DNA of 64,000 nt. It comes from an uncultured Methylococcaceae bacterium. Its GTDB lineage: Bacteria; Pseudomonadota; Gammaproteobacteria; Methylococcales; Methylomonadaceae. Positions 36,837 to 47,478 of this stretch are shown here, piece after piece (position 1 is the first letter of the stretch; each line of letters opens with the position of its first letter). The position numbers were made by a program, and so were the translations under genes. The notes under the pieces are model-generated. The model had not been told where the DNA came from. It was given only the letters and a program-made list of their open reading frames with translations, and made no database searches. Where the stretch lies: positions 62,001 to 126,000 of the forward strand of contig CAIXAE010000009.1 in NCBI GenBank assembly GCA_903917345.1. The letters are read 5' to 3'.

Positions 36837-37694
36837 TTAGGCGTCTGTTTTTAATTCTAGATTATTCAATATAGCCAAGGTGGGGGCAGCCTGATTCATA
36901 GTATAAAAATGCAATCCAGGGGCGCCATTATTGAGTAATCGTTGGCATAACTGAGTCACCAATTCTGCACCAAATGCCTGGATAGAAGCCCTGTCATCAC
37001 CGAAGCCCTCTAAACGTTTTCTCAACCAACGAGGAATATCTGCGCCACACATTTCTGAAAAACGGAACAATTGGGCATATTGAGTAATGGGCATGATACC
37101 TGGAACGATTGGAATATTAATACCGTTTTTCTCACAAGTATCTAAGAAGTAAAAGTAGGCATCGGCATTATAAAAATACTGGGTAATCGCGGCATTCGCG
37201 CCTGCATCTACCTTACGCTTAAAGTTCTTAAAGTCTTCTGCAGCACTGCTGGCTTGAGGATGGACTTCTGGATAAGCGGCGACATGTATCTGAAAATCAT
37301 CACCCGTTTCCGCTCTAATAAAATCGACTAATTCATTAGCATAACGAAACTCGCCCGCCGATAACATACCTGAAGGTAAATCTCCACGTAGCGCTACTAT
37401 TTTAGAGATGCCGTTATCTTGATAATTTTTAAGAATAGTACGAATATTATCTTTCGTGGAACCCACGCAAGATAAATGTGGGGCTGCTAAGATGCCTTTA
37501 GATTGAATATCAATCACGGTATCCAGGGTTTTATCGCGGGTAGATCCACCTGCACCAAAAGTGACTGAAAAAAAATCAGGTTTTAGTGCGGCTAATTGAT
37601 TGCGTACTGATTGAAGACTAACAACGCCTTCTTCTGTTTTAGGCGGGTAAAACTCAAAGCTGAACAATTGGGGATGTTTATTGTGTGATGTCAT
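36837..37694 (-). CDS. metF: 5,10-methylenetetrahydrofolate reductase
   Basis: 285 residues, slightly shorter than the E. coli enzyme. FSFEFYPPKTEEG, DFFSVTFGAGGSTRDKT, KIVALRGDLPSG, QYFYNADAYF and VPGIMPITQY are the conserved blocks of this FAD TIM-barrel enzyme. It reduces methylene-THF to methyl-THF for methionine synthesis. It lies downstream of metK-ahcY on the same strand, forming a methyl-cycle group, though 122 bp and a large hairpin separate it from ahcY. Confidence 0.96.
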   Translation of the reverse strand: MTSHNKHPQLFSFEFYPPKTEEGVVSLQSVRNQLAALKPDFFSVTFGAGGSTRDKTLDTVIDIQSKGILAAPHLSCVGSTKDNIRTILKNYQDNGISKIVALRGDLPSGMLSAGEFRYANELVDFIRAETGDDFQIHVAAYPEVHPQASSAAEDFKNFKRKVDAGANAAITQYFYNADAYFYFLDTCEKNGINIPIVPGIMPITQYAQLFRFSEMCGADIPRWLRKRLEGFGDDRASIQAFGAELVTQLCQRLLNNGAPGLHFYTMNQAAPTLAILNNLELKTDA

Positions 37695-37767
37695 TCTAAT
37701 CTCACTGATCTAATTATAATAATGGAGCCCCACTGCCCTGCTAAAACTTCCTGTATGGTCAGTACAT

Positions 37768-37801
37768 GAAGACGATAATCGTAATCACGATTATCGTCTT
37801 C
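37768..37801. repeat. perfect 14-bp-stem hairpin between ahcY and metF
   Basis: Arms GAAGACGATAATCG (37768-37781) and CGATTATCGTCTTC (37788-37801) with a 6-base loop; outer CCTGTA (37750-37755) and TACAGG (37808-37813) can extend it. There is no U-run, so it may be an mRNA processing or stability element rather than a classical terminator. Confidence 0.6.
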
Positions 37802-37816
37802 AGTCTCTACAGGTTT

Positions 37817-39109
37817 TTAATAACGGTAATGATCCGCTTTATAAGGACCGGCTACTGGCACATTGATGTATTTAGCTTGTGCTTCAGTTAACGTCGTTAG
37901 ATTAACACCAATTTGAGCTAAGTGTGATCTAGCTACTTTCTCATCTAATATCTTAGGTAAGATATAGACTTTATTTTCGTAGCTCGCGGCATTTTTCCAT
38001 AACTCGATTTGTGCCAATACTTGGTTACAGAATGAGTTAGACATCACAAAACTAGGATGGCCTGTAGCACAACCTAGGTTCACTAAACGGCCTTCAGCTA
38101 AGATGATTAAGCGTTTGCCGTCTGGGAAGATGACATGATCCACTTGCGGTTTAATGTTTTCCCATTCGTATTGACGCAATGAGGCAATTTCAATTTCTGC
38201 ATCAAAGTGACCGATGTTACAAACAATCGCTTGGTCACGCATCGCTACCATGTGGTCATGGGTAATAATGCTAAAGTTACCTGTGGCTGTTACAAAGATG
38301 TTAGCTAACGGAGCCGCTTCTTCCATGGTTACGACACGGTAACCTTCCATCGCTGCTTGTAATGCACAGATAGGATCAATTTCTGTAATCCATACCGTTG
38401 CACCTAAGCCACGTAAAGATTGCGCACAACCTTTACCTACATCGCCATAACCACAAACAACTGCAATTTTACCGGCGATCATGACGTCAGTGGCACGTTT
38501 AATACCATCAACTAAAGATTCACGGCAACCATAAAGGTTATCAAATTTTGATTTGGTAACAGAATCGTTTACGTTAAACGCAGGTACTTTTAAAGTACCT
38601 TTTGTAACCATTTCATATAAACGCAACACACCGGTGGTGGTTTCTTCTGATAGGCCTTTTACATCAGCCATTAATTCTGGGAATTTATCATGCATCATAG
38701 TGGTTAAATCACCGCCATCATCCAAGATCATATTCGGACGCCAGCCATTTGTACCAACAATCGTTTGCTCAATGCACCACTCAGCTTCTGCTTCTGTTTC
38801 ACCTTTCCAAGCAAACACAGGAATGCCAGCGTCTGCAATCGCTGCCGCTGCATGATCTTGTGTTGAGAAGATATTACAAGATGACCAACGCACTTCTGCG
38901 CCTAAGGCCGTCAACGTTTCAATCAATACCGCTGTTTGAATAGTCATATGTAAACAACCGGCAATACGGGCACCTTTTAACGGTTGCTCTTGACCAAATT
39001 CAGCGCGTAAGGCCATTAAGCCTGGCATTTCTGTTTCAGCAATATTAATTTCTTTACGACCCCATGCCGCTAAAGCGATATCGGCTACTTTGTAATCTTG
39101 TTGGCTCAT
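37817..39109 (-). CDS. ahcY: adenosylhomocysteinase
   Basis: 430 residues with the family blocks [55 protein letters not shown], the NAD-binding [24 protein letters not shown] and the C-terminal [10 protein letters not shown]. It splits S-adenosylhomocysteine into adenosine and homocysteine using tightly bound NAD. It is 24 bp after metK on the same strand, so production of SAM and removal of its by-product are coexpressed. Confidence 0.97.
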   Translation of the reverse strand: MSQQDYKVADIALAAWGRKEINIAETEMPGLMALRAEFGQEQPLKGARIAGCLHMTIQTAVLIETLTALGAEVRWSSCNIFSTQDHAAAAIADAGIPVFAWKGETEAEAEWCIEQTIVGTNGWRPNMILDDGGDLTTMMHDKFPELMADVKGLSEETTTGVLRLYEMVTKGTLKVPAFNVNDSVTKSKFDNLYGCRESLVDGIKRATDVMIAGKIAVVCGYGDVGKGCAQSLRGLGATVWITEIDPICALQAAMEGYRVVTMEEAAPLANIFVTATGNFSIITHDHMVAMRDQAIVCNIGHFDAEIEIASLRQYEWENIKPQVDHVIFPDGKRLIILAEGRLVNLGCATGHPSFVMSNSFCNQVLAQIELWKNAASYENKVYILPKILDEKVARSHLAQIGVNLTTLTEAQAKYINVPVAGPYKADHYRY

Positions 39110-39133
39110 TTAGTTTCCAGTTTGTGTATTTAA

Positions 39134-40294
39134 TTAAAGGCCTGCCGCATCTTTCAATGCATCTACTTTATCGGTTTTTTCCCAGCTGAAGGTCTCTTCA
39201 GTACGGCCAAAATGTCCATAAGACGCAGTCGGTTGATAAATCGGTTTTAATAAACCCAATTGATTAATCAAACCTTTAGGTCTTAGGTCAAAGTTATCTC
39301 TGACGATTTGCACTAAGCGATCTTCGCTTAATTTGCTGGTACCAAAGGTTTCAACGGTAATTGAAGTAGGTTCTGCTACACCGATAGCGTATGACACTTG
39401 TATCTCACAACGCTCTGCAAGACCTGCTGCCACTATGTTTTTTGCCACATAACGTGCCATGTAGGCTGCTGAGCGATCCACTTTTGAGGGATCTTTACCC
39501 GAGAATGCTCCGCCACCATGTCTTGCCATGCCACCGTATGAATCTACAATGATTTTACGACCTGTCAAGCCACAATCGCCTACGGGACCACCGATTATGA
39601 ATTGACCGGTTGGGTTAATGAAATATTTGGTGTCTTTGTGTAACCATTCTTTAGGCAATACAGGTAGGATGATTTCATCCATAACGGCTTCATGTAATGC
39701 TTTGTTGCTGATATCAGGTGAATGCTGAGTAGACAATACCACCGCGTCAATAGCGACGGGTTTGTTATTCTCATATCTGAAGGTAATTTGACTTTTAGCA
39801 TCCGGTCTAAGCCAAGGTAAGGAATTGTTTTTACGCACCTCTGCCTGACGCTTTACTAATAAATGTGAATAAGTAATAGGCGCTGGCATTAATACATCTG
39901 TTTCGTTACTGGCGTAACCAAACATCAAGCCTTGGTCACCGGCGCCTTGCTCATGATTTTCATCTTCATCAACACCCATGGCTATATCAGCCGATTGTTT
40001 ACCAATCGCATTTAATACCGCACAGCTTTGGCCATCAAAGCCAATATCACCATGGTCATAACCAATGTCACAAACTACTTTTCTAACTAAGGCTTCTAAG
40101 TCAACATTGGCGTTGGTTGTCACTTCACCTGCAAGAATAACCATGCCTGTTTTAACCAGCGTTTCACAAGCAACACGTGAACGTGGATCTTGCTCTAATA
40201 ACGCGTCAAGTACCGCATCTGATATTTGATCCGCTACCTTATCTGGATGCCCTTCTGAAACTGATTCTGATGTAAAACTAAAGTTATTGCTCAC
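39134..40294 (-). CDS. metK: methionine adenosyltransferase (SAM synthetase)
   Basis: 386 residues. [24 protein letters not shown] binds ATP/methionine, [12 protein letters not shown] is the flexible-loop signature and [19 protein letters not shown] the phosphate-binding block. It makes SAM from methionine and ATP. It leads the metK-ahcY(-metF) group and is itself downstream of the tRNA-Ile2 gene, whose terminator separates the two. Confidence 0.97.
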   Translation of the reverse strand: MSNNFSFTSESVSEGHPDKVADQISDAVLDALLEQDPRSRVACETLVKTGMVILAGEVTTNANVDLEALVRKVVCDIGYDHGDIGFDGQSCAVLNAIGKQSADIAMGVDEDENHEQGAGDQGLMFGYASNETDVLMPAPITYSHLLVKRQAEVRKNNSLPWLRPDAKSQITFRYENNKPVAIDAVVLSTQHSPDISNKALHEAVMDEIILPVLPKEWLHKDTKYFINPTGQFIIGGPVGDCGLTGRKIIVDSYGGMARHGGGAFSGKDPSKVDRSAAYMARYVAKNIVAAGLAERCEIQVSYAIGVAEPTSITVETFGTSKLSEDRLVQIVRDNFDLRPKGLINQLGLLKPIYQPTASYGHFGRTEETFSWEKTDKVDALKDAAGL

Positions 40295-40335
40295 GTCACC
40301 ACCTTAATATTAATGAACTATGCTGAATACACAAA

Positions 40336-40354
40336 AGGCTGCATTAAGCAGCCT
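40336..40354 (-). terminator. terminator after tRNA-Ile2
   Basis: On the minus strand: AGGCTGC, loop TTAAT, GCAGCCT followed by TTTGT. It lies 12 bp past the tRNA CCA and 41 bp before the metK start. Confidence 0.65.
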
Positions 40355-40365
40355 ATTGTTTGATA

Positions 40366-40442
40366 TGGTGGGCCCTGTAGGACTTGAACCTACGACCTGC
40401 CGATTATGAGTCGGACGCTCTAACCAACTGAGCTAAGGGCCC
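40366..40442 (-). tRNA. ileX: tRNA with CAU anticodon, probably tRNA-Ile2
   Basis: 77 nt with encoded CCA. Acceptor GGGCCCT pairs with AGGGCCC, the T arm is GTAGGTTCAAGTCCTAC and the anticodon loop is CTCATAA. A CAU anticodon could mean elongator Met or lysidine-modified Ile2. The acceptor opening GGGCCCTTAGCTCAG and the anticodon stem CGA/TCG resemble E. coli ileX more than metT, and Ile2 genes commonly sit by rpoD in gammaproteobacteria. If Ile2, C34 is converted to lysidine by TilS so that AUA is read. Confidence 0.85.
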
Positions 40443-40451
40443 CTATACTAT

Positions 40452-42290
40452 TTACTCACCATCTAAGAAGCATCTTAGTTGCTCTGATCTAGATGGGTGC
40501 CTTAATTTTCTTAAGGCTTTAGCTTCAATTTGACGAATTCTTTCTCTAGTAACGTCAAACTGTTTACCTACTTCTTCTAACGTATGATCAGTATTCATAT
40601 TAATACCAAAACGCATACGTAAAACTTTTGCTTCTCTTGCTGTCAAACCAGCCAATACATTTTGAGTTGATTCTCTCAATCCTGCTATTGTAGCTGCTTC
40701 TACAGGAGATAATACTTTAGCATCTTCAATAAAGTCACCTAAATGTGAATCTTCATCATCACCGATAGGCGTTTCCATTGAGATAGGTTCTTTTGCTATC
40801 TTTAATACTTTACGTACCTTGTCTTCTGGCATTTCCATCCGCTCAGCTAACTCTTCAGGTGTCGCTTCTCTGCCTAACTCTTGCAAAATTTGTCTAGAGA
40901 TTCTATTCAGTTTATTGATCGTTTCAATCATATGCACTGGAATACGAATCGTTCTAGCTTGATCGGCAATCGATCGGGTTATAGCCTGTCTAATCCACCA
41001 AGTTGCATAGGTTGAGAACTTATAGCCACGTCGATATTCAAACTTATCAACCGCTTTCATAAGGCCAATATTACCCTCTTGAATTAAATCCAAGAACTGC
41101 AAACCACGATTGGTGTATTTTTTTGCTATCGAAATTACTAGCCTTAAGTTGGCCTCGATCATTTCTTTTTTAGCGCGTCTGGCCTTAGCTTCACTAATAG
41201 TCATACGTCTATTAATGTCTTTTAAACCATTAACAGTCAATCCATATTCAGCCTCAACATCAGCTAATATTTTTTGCGCTTTTCTCAATTCTTTTTCGCG
41301 GCCTTTTAATACTTCTGAGTAACTATGACCACTTAAATGACCATCTAACCATTTAGAATTAGATTCATTTTCTGTAAATGTTGCAATAAAATCTTTTCGA
41401 GACATCCCTGTTTCTTTAACAAAGACCTCTAAAATAAATCTTTCTTGTTCACGTACAACGGATATCCCGTTTGGAATAATTGTTGTTAACTTCTTTAAGT
41501 ATTGAGGCGCCCATTTAAACTCCATGAATAAATCAGCGAGTAATTCAAATGCTTCCTCTGTTTTTTCGTTAGTATATCCGTGTTTTTTTATTGCACTTGA
41601 TGCTACTTTTAACTGCTTTCTGAGCTCTTCAACCTTTTCCTTAACTTCATCATAATTAAGGCCTTTTAACTCTTCATCTACTGCAACTACCGTTTCTTCG
41701 ACAACATCAGCAACATCCGAACCTTCAACTCCTTCAATAGCAGGCAATGCAACCGCTAAATCTTCAGGCTCACTTAGATCAACAAATCCAGAAATCAGAT
41801 CTCCTAACTTGATACCACCTTCTTCATCGGATATTGAATCAAAAGACTTCAAGAACTCGTCAACCACAAAGCAAGATCTTGAAATTGATTTTACTAACTG
41901 TTGCTGACCTTCTTCTATGCGTTTAGCTATTTTTAACTCATCAGCTCTAGTCAACAATTCAACAGAGCCCATTTCGCGCATATACATACGAACTGGATCG
42001 GTAGTTCTACCAAATTCACTATCAACTGATGCAAGTGCGGCTACTTCTTCAGCATCCTCATCATCAGTAGTTAAGGCCGCTGAATCTGTTATGAGCGAGT
42101 CTTCATCGGGTGCAGTTTCATACACCTGAATACCCATCTCATTGATCATACTAATTATATCTTCGATCTGCTCAGGATCAACAATGTCACTCGGCAGGTG
42201 ATCATTCACTTCGGCAAATGTCAGATAACCCTGCATTTTACCTTTAGCAATCAATTGTTTAAGCTGAGACTGTTGCTGTTCTGAATTCAT
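40452..42290 (-). CDS. rpoD: RNA polymerase sigma factor RpoD (sigma-70)
   Basis: 612 residues, the length of the primary sigma factor. Region 1.1 ([26 protein letters not shown]), region 1.2 ([18 protein letters not shown]), a non-conserved acidic insert, region 2 ([32 protein letters not shown]), region 3 ([29 protein letters not shown]) and region 4 ([43 protein letters not shown]) are all present. It directs housekeeping transcription. It is the last gene of the rpsU-yqeY-dnaG-rpoD macromolecular-synthesis operon. Confidence 0.98.
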   Translation of the reverse strand: MNSEQQQSQLKQLIAKGKMQGYLTFAEVNDHLPSDIVDPEQIEDIISMINEMGIQVYETAPDEDSLITDSAALTTDDEDAEEVAALASVDSEFGRTTDPVRMYMREMGSVELLTRADELKIAKRIEEGQQQLVKSISRSCFVVDEFLKSFDSISDEEGGIKLGDLISGFVDLSEPEDLAVALPAIEGVEGSDVADVVEETVVAVDEELKGLNYDEVKEKVEELRKQLKVASSAIKKHGYTNEKTEEAFELLADLFMEFKWAPQYLKKLTTIIPNGISVVREQERFILEVFVKETGMSRKDFIATFTENESNSKWLDGHLSGHSYSEVLKGREKELRKAQKILADVEAEYGLTVNGLKDINRRMTISEAKARRAKKEMIEANLRLVISIAKKYTNRGLQFLDLIQEGNIGLMKAVDKFEYRRGYKFSTYATWWIRQAITRSIADQARTIRIPVHMIETINKLNRISRQILQELGREATPEELAERMEMPEDKVRKVLKIAKEPISMETPIGDDEDSHLGDFIEDAKVLSPVEAATIAGLRESTQNVLAGLTAREAKVLRMRFGINMNTDHTLEEVGKQFDVTRERIRQIEAKALRKLRHPSRSEQLRCFLDGE

Positions 42291-42367
42291 TATTTACTCA
42301 CTAAATGCGTTGCCCAGCACTACTTTAATCAACTGATGATTGTACTATATGTTATTAGACAAGTAAA

Positions 42368-44092
42368 TCACTTACCCACCAACATAGCAACCAACAAGTC
42401 CTGCTCTTCACTATTTAAGCCTTCATTTTGTGCTTTTGCCTGCAATCTCAATATCCCCGCTTCGCGCGCCTGCTTGAGCAATCCATTTAAAGCATCAAAA
42501 AAAACATCATCAACCTGATCTTCCTCAACATGAACATCCAATACCGCCAAAGCTTTTACTGCTTTTTCTTCAGGCAAATCACGATAATATTCTAGCAATA
42601 CAGCGGAATTTACAATTTTCTTATCCAAGATCAGTCGTTGAATATTCTTAAATAATTCAACTCCTCTAAACTCTATACCGGTCCAATCAATTTCTTGCTT
42701 TTCGAGTAGATAGGCTAATTCAGGCTTTTGCAAAAGTAGAGCTACAGCAACCCGAGAAGATGACAACCGATTAATTTCTTGAGTATTGGGCTTACGTGTA
42801 GCCATACCGATAGTGACTTGGTTATTTTCTAAAGCTGCCACTTTTTTAACACCTGACAATTCCTTTAGCCTAGCCGACATCATTTCTTTAAATGCGCTTT
42901 CTTGTAGTTTCTCTATGTAAGGTTTAACCTTGGCTATTAATTGCGCTCTTGCTTCCATCTCATTAAGATTCAACCCGGAGGCAATTTGCTCGTAGAAATA
43001 ATCAGACAAGACCTGAGCGCTAGTTACTCTATCAACAAAACTATCAACACCCTCATTACGGATCAAAGAGTCTGGATCATGCTGCTCAGGCAACAACATT
43101 ATTCTGCATGACCGCCCATCTTTTAATGAAGAAAAAGCCGCCTCCATGACTTTCCAAGCCGCTTCGCGCCCTGCCTTATCACCATCAAAACAAAACACAA
43201 TCTCTGAAGTGAAACGAAATAATAAATCAAGGTGCGCTTGAGACGTTGCTGTCCCTAATGCAGCGACTGAATAATTTATTCCATATTGAGCCAAAGCAAT
43301 AACATCCATGTAACCTTCAACAATTAATATTCTTTGTGGTTTCGGATTTTTTGCAAGCAACTCATACAACCCATAAACCTCTTTACCCTTATGGAACAAA
43401 GAAGTTTCAGGAGAATTTAAGTATTTTGGTAACGAGTCATCCAAAACTCGTCCGCCAAAACCAACAATACGCGAACGCTTATCTCGAATAGGATACATAA
43501 TCCTATTCCGAAACCGATCATAGACCTTGCCATCATCCTTAACAACTACCAGACCAGCCTCTACCAATAATTTCTGATCGAATTGATTAGCGACCCCTCC
43601 CCACTTATCAGGCGCATAACCCAGCATAAAATCTCGAGCAATCTCTCCTTTAACTTGCCTTGATTTTAGGTAATCAATCGCACCCGCATTTTTTCGCAAC
43701 TCTTCTACATAGTAGTTTGCAACCTGCTCCATCAAAAGATACAAATTACCTAAACTTTGTCCCGCAGGCTTCTGCAGCTCTTTTCCATTCGAATCCATTC
43801 GAACTGATACACCCGCAAAAGCAGCCAAATCCTCAACCGCCTCTACAAAACTCAAATGTCCGAAGTCCATCAAAAAACTTATGGAATTACCACTTGCACC
43901 ACAACCAAAGCAATGGAAAAATTGTTTACTACGATTTACTGAAAAGCTAGGGGATTTTTCGGTATGAAAAGGGCAACGAGCAACATAATTACTACCCGTT
44001 TTTTTAAGAGGTACGCGCGAATCGATTAAATCAACTATATCAACTCGCACTAAAAGCTCATCAATAAACTCTCGAGAAATTCTACCGGTCAT
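42368..44092 (-). CDS. dnaG: DNA primase
   Basis: 574 residues. The CHC2 zinc site is C40, H43, C61, C64 (ARCPFHTEKSPSF...FFHCFGCG). The TOPRIM core has ILIVEGYMDVIALAQYG with the catalytic glutamate and FCFDGDKAGREAAWK with the metal-binding aspartates, and a C-terminal DnaB-binding domain follows. Primase makes RNA primers at the replication fork. It lies between yqeY and rpoD with short gaps. Confidence 0.97.
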   Translation of the reverse strand: MTGRISREFIDELLVRVDIVDLIDSRVPLKKTGSNYVARCPFHTEKSPSFSVNRSKQFFHCFGCGASGNSISFLMDFGHLSFVEAVEDLAAFAGVSVRMDSNGKELQKPAGQSLGNLYLLMEQVANYYVEELRKNAGAIDYLKSRQVKGEIARDFMLGYAPDKWGGVANQFDQKLLVEAGLVVVKDDGKVYDRFRNRIMYPIRDKRSRIVGFGGRVLDDSLPKYLNSPETSLFHKGKEVYGLYELLAKNPKPQRILIVEGYMDVIALAQYGINYSVAALGTATSQAHLDLLFRFTSEIVFCFDGDKAGREAAWKVMEAAFSSLKDGRSCRIMLLPEQHDPDSLIRNEGVDSFVDRVTSAQVLSDYFYEQIASGLNLNEMEARAQLIAKVKPYIEKLQESAFKEMMSARLKELSGVKKVAALENNQVTIGMATRKPNTQEINRLSSSRVAVALLLQKPELAYLLEKQEIDWTGIEFRGVELFKNIQRLILDKKIVNSAVLLEYYRDLPEEKAVKALAVLDVHVEEDQVDDVFFDALNGLLKQAREAGILRLQAKAQNEGLNSEEQDLLVAMLVGK

Positions 44093-44112
44093 AATTAGCC
44101 GGACTCAAAGTA

Positions 44113-44565
44113 TTATTCAGTTAAAGCAGTCTTAATTTTGACACTAACGACAGACATATCAGCACGACCCTGCATCTGCGTTTTCAGTAAAGCCATTACT
44201 TTACCCATATCCTTAACAGACTCAGCACCCGATTCTCGAACTGCCTCAGCAACCATCGAATCGACCTCTTCATCCGTTAGCGCTTGCGGCAGAAAATCTT
44301 GTATCACAGCAATTTCAGCTTCTTCAATTGCTATCAAATCCTGCCTATCTGCATCTGCAAAAAGCCTAATAGACTCTCGACGTTGTTTCAACATCTTATC
44401 GAGTACTAAAATTGTCCTTTCATTATCAAGCACAATACGCTCATCGACTTCCACTTGCTTAATTGCAGATAGAATTAAACGTATCACACCTAACCGTGCT
44501 TTATGCCCTCCTTTCATGGAGGCTTTCATATCTTCCTTGATACGATCTGTTAATAACTCCATCAT
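44113..44565 (-). CDS. GatB/YqeY domain-containing protein
   Basis: 150 residues; a second ATG one codon later is equally possible as start. LTDRIKEDMKASMKGGHKARLGVIRLILSAIKQVEVDER and DFLPQALTDEEVDSMVAEAV...MGKVMALLKTQMQGRADMSVVS match YqeY, homologous to the tail of the amidotransferase subunit GatB. YqeY proteins often sit between rpsU and dnaG, as here, and may interact with tRNA; their function is not settled. Confidence 0.92.
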   Translation of the reverse strand: MMELLTDRIKEDMKASMKGGHKARLGVIRLILSAIKQVEVDERIVLDNERTILVLDKMLKQRRESIRLFADADRQDLIAIEEAEIAVIQDFLPQALTDEEVDSMVAEAVRESGAESVKDMGKVMALLKTQMQGRADMSVVSVKIKTALTE

Positions 44566-44577
44566 TGAAGCCTGATA

Positions 44578-44811
44578 TTAAAGAACAGGACGACCGCGAC
44601 GTAAGTTTTTCAACGCATAACGCTCACGCGCTAATTTTTTCAAATGGCGTTTAACAGCTGCAGCGCCTTTACGTTTACGCTCAGCCGTTGGTTTTTCATA
44701 AAACTCACGACGACGTACTTCTGCTAATACACCTGCTTTCTCACAAGCACGTTTAAAACGACGAATTGCAATGTCAAAAGGTTCGTTTTCTTTAATTTTT
44801 ACTGACGGCAT
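44578..44811 (-). CDS. rpsU: 30S ribosomal protein S21
   Basis: 77 residues, highly basic. [47 protein letters not shown] is the typical S21 sequence, ending in a basic tail. S21 is needed for initiation on natural mRNAs. It is first in the rpsU-yqeY-dnaG-rpoD operon and divergent from tsaD, the classical gammaproteobacterial arrangement. Confidence 0.97.
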   Translation of the reverse strand: MPSVKIKENEPFDIAIRRFKRACEKAGVLAEVRRREFYEKPTAERKRKGAAAVKRHLKKLARERYALKNLRRGRPVL

Positions 44812-44917
44812 TATATGATTCCAATTATGTTAATATTGTGTGTATAAGGATAATATTTATCCAACGAACAAACAGAACCCTCAATTATACATTCACTTTT
44901 AAAAAATTCAAAAACCA

Positions 44918-45919
44918 ATGTACGTTTTAGGCATAGAAACCTCCTGCGATGAAACAGGAGTAGCCATATACCACCCCCAAAAAGGCTTAATAAACCACGT
45001 TTTACACAGTCAAATCATCATGCACAGCGAATACGGCGGGGTTGTTCCAGAACTTGCCTCGCGCGACCATATTCGTAAGTTAGTACCCTTGATAAATCAA
45101 ACACTCTCTGAAAGCAACTTACAAAAAACAGACATCAATGCGATTGCTTACACCGCGGGACCAGGTCTTATCGGTGCGTTATTAGTGGGTGCTGCAACAG
45201 CCCAAAGTCTGGCGTGGACTTGGCAAATTCCGGCGATAGCTGTGCATCATATGGAAGGTCACCTACTGGCACCGATGCTAGAAGAAAACGCACCTGAATT
45301 TCCTTTTATTGCGCTATTAATTTCTGGCGGTCACACCTTATTAGTTAAAGTTGAAGCCATAGGCAAGTACGAACTACTAGGACAATCACTTGATGACGCA
45401 GCTGGGGAAGCTTTTGATAAGACAGCCAAAATGTTAGAACTTGACTACCCAGGCGGCCCAAAATTATCAGCCCTCGCTATACAAGGACAGGCATCAATAA
45501 AATTCCCTCGCCCTATGACAGACAGACCCGGTTTAGATTTTAGTTTTAGCGGTTTGAAAACATTTGCTCTCAACACAATAAATGCTTCAAACAAAACCTT
45601 TCAAGAAAAAGCCGATATTGCCGCTTCTTTCCAAGAAGCCGTTGCAGACACCCTAGCCATTAAATGCAAACGAGCACTACAACAAACTGGCCTTAAACGC
45701 TTAGTTGTAGCAGGGGGCGTAAGTGCTAATCAACAAATTAGATCTTGTTTAAGCGAAATGGTTATCAAAGAACAAGCAGACATTTACTTTCCTAGACCCG
45801 AGTTTTGCACTGACAATGGTGCTATGATCGCTTACGCCGGCTATCAGCGTTTAGTTAGCGGTGTAAACCTAGGGCTAGAAATTTATGCTCGCCCCCGCTG
45901 GCCTATGAGCGAACTTTAA
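44918..45919 (+). CDS. tsaD: tRNA N6-threonylcarbamoyladenosine synthase subunit TsaD
   Basis: 333 residues of the ASKHA fold. The metal-binding H111 and H115 are in [12 protein letters not shown]. Other conserved blocks are [66 protein letters not shown] and [12 protein letters not shown]. TsaD works with TsaB and TsaE to place t6A at position 37 of ANN-decoding tRNAs. It is divergent from rpsU and convergent with plsY. Confidence 0.97.
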   Translation: MYVLGIETSCDETGVAIYHPQKGLINHVLHSQIIMHSEYGGVVPELASRDHIRKLVPLINQTLSESNLQKTDINAIAYTAGPGLIGALLVGAATAQSLAWTWQIPAIAVHHMEGHLLAPMLEENAPEFPFIALLISGGHTLLVKVEAIGKYELLGQSLDDAAGEAFDKTAKMLELDYPGGPKLSALAIQGQASIKFPRPMTDRPGLDFSFSGLKTFALNTINASNKTFQEKADIAASFQEAVADTLAIKCKRALQQTGLKRLVVAGGVSANQQIRSCLSEMVIKEQADIYFPRPEFCTDNGAMIAYAGYQRLVSGVNLGLEIYARPRWPMSEL

Positions 45920-45939
45920 TTAAATCTCTTAGTAAATTA

Positions 45940-46509
45940 CTACTCTTCCCCTTTTATTAGGCGCTGTATATTGCTTCTATGTCGCCACAACAATAAGAGC
46001 ATCATAAAAACTGCAGCACCTGTCAAATAAAGATCACCCACAATATACCAAGCGTAAATAGGGGATAAAATAGAGGCGAATAAGGCCGAAAGTGATGAAA
46101 TCTTACCTACTTTATAAATCAACAACCAAGTGCCTACAAACGCCGCACCCAACACCCAAGAAAATCCTAATAAGACTCCAATTGAAGTAGCCACCCCTTT
46201 ACCACCGGCAAACTTAAAAAACACCGGATACAGATGTCCTAAAAACGCCGCAACACCTGTAATTGCGATAAGCTCGACTGAAACGCCTAGTTCTTTTGCC
46301 AAATAAACAGGCAACAAACCTTTTAACAAATCCCCCAACAAGGTCATAGCCGCCGCTTTTTTTCCACCAATACGCATAACATTCGTAGCGCCTGGATTTC
46401 CAGATCCTTGCTCTCTGGGATCGGGTAATCCCATCAACTTACAAATTATAATTGCACTAGAAATTGAGCCTATAAAATAAGCCGCGGGGACAAACAACCA
46501 TTCAATCAT
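45940..46509 (-). CDS. plsY: glycerol-3-phosphate acyltransferase PlsY
   Basis: 189 residues, a polytopic membrane protein. The three PlsY motifs are visible: AYFIGSISSAIIICKLMGLPDPREQGSGNPGATNVMR, GHLYPVFFKFAGGKGVATSIGVLLG and HRSNIQRLIKGEE at the end. It transfers acyl groups from acyl-phosphate to glycerol-3-phosphate, the first step of phospholipid synthesis. Confidence 0.95.
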   Translation of the reverse strand: MIEWLFVPAAYFIGSISSAIIICKLMGLPDPREQGSGNPGATNVMRIGGKKAAAMTLLGDLLKGLLPVYLAKELGVSVELIAITGVAAFLGHLYPVFFKFAGGKGVATSIGVLLGFSWVLGAAFVGTWLLIYKVGKISSLSALFASILSPIYAWYIVGDLYLTGAAVFMMLLLLWRHRSNIQRLIKGEE

Positions 46510-46598
46510 TTAAATCTTTCCTCATCAGAACTTGTAAGACATCCACATTTGACTGATACTTACACATTTTAAAGCGCACATAATAACCGGAAATAAAC

Positions 46599-46952
46599 AT
46601 GGATATCATCTTTTTAGGCGGTCTCGAAATAGAAACCATTATCGGAATCTATGATTGGGAAAGAGAAACCAAACAAACTGTTGCACTCGATATTGAAATG
46701 GCATTTGATATTCAAAAAGCAGCTGAAACTGATGATATTCAATACACACTTGACTACAAAACCGTCTCTAAACGCATCATTTCTTACGTAGAAGAAAGCA
46801 ACTTCTTTCTAGTTGAAAAGTTAATTTCTGAAATTGCTAACATTATTATTAATGAATTCAATGTACCTTGGGTAAAAATCACGTTGAATAAAAAAGGTGC
46901 TATTCGAGGAGCAAGCGATGTTGGCATCATAATTGAGCGAGGAGAGAAATAA
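46599..46952 (+). CDS. folB: dihydroneopterin aldolase
   Basis: 117 residues, family length. IFLGGLEIETIIGIYDWERETKQTVALDIEM with the catalytic/binding glutamate, LDYKTVSKRIISYVEESNFFLVEKLISEIA and the lysine of VKITLNKKGAIRGASDVGI are the standard FolB blocks. It splits dihydroneopterin to 6-hydroxymethyldihydropterin in folate synthesis. folK follows after 3 bp. Confidence 0.95.
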   Translation: MDIIFLGGLEIETIIGIYDWERETKQTVALDIEMAFDIQKAAETDDIQYTLDYKTVSKRIISYVEESNFFLVEKLISEIANIIINEFNVPWVKITLNKKGAIRGASDVGIIIERGEK

Positions 46953-46955
46953 ACT

Positions 46956-47450
46956 ATGCATCAAGGATATATCAGCATAGGCAGCAATATAGACAAAGAT
47001 AAACACATTCCCGCCAGTTTAGATGCGCTTAAAACCCACTTTGGCACACTGACTATTTCAAGTATCTACGAATCAGAAGCCGTTGGATTTGTAGGCGACA
47101 CTTTTTACAACTTGATTGTAGGATTTAAATCGACTTTAGCAGTTAAAGATGCAGCCAAAACGCTACGACAAATTGAATTAGAGAATGGTCGTTCTCGTGA
47201 CAGCCAAAAATTCTCATCACGGACCCTAGATTTAGACCTTATACTTTATGATGACTTGGTTATTAATGATGGAAGATTACAAATTCCACGTGACGAAATA
47301 GAGCGCTATGCTTTTGTACTTGAGCCCTTAGCTGAAATAGCGCCTGATTTAAAACACCCAATTAGCCAACAAAGTTATGCAGCCATTTGGCTAAACTATG
47401 ACAAATCAAAGTTAAGTCAAAAACGCATCACCCCCAATTGGATACGCTAA
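46956..47450 (+). CDS. folK: 2-amino-4-hydroxy-6-hydroxymethyldihydropteridine diphosphokinase
   Basis: 164 residues. GYISIGSNIDKDKHIPASLDAL, SSIYESEAVGF, FYNLIVGFKS and FSSRTLDLDLILYDDLVIND...IPRDEIERYAFVLEPLAEIAPD are the HPPK signatures, including the two magnesium aspartates of DLDLILYDD. It pyrophosphorylates the product of FolB. folB and folK form a two-gene operon. Confidence 0.95.
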   Translation: MHQGYISIGSNIDKDKHIPASLDALKTHFGTLTISSIYESEAVGFVGDTFYNLIVGFKSTLAVKDAAKTLRQIELENGRSRDSQKFSSRTLDLDLILYDDLVINDGRLQIPRDEIERYAFVLEPLAEIAPDLKHPISQQSYAAIWLNYDKSKLSQKRITPNWIR

Positions 47451-47478
47451 TTCACAAGAATAAATACTAGCCCATTGA

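Noticed and set aside
40295-40365. Possible SAM or SAH riboswitch before metK
   Set aside because: Only 71 bp are available between the tRNA and metK, and the sole structure is the tRNA terminator; no SAM-riboswitch core was seen.
44138-44575. 145-residue plus-strand Ser-rich ORF
   Set aside because: Antisense shadow of the YqeY gene; low-complexity composition and no homology.
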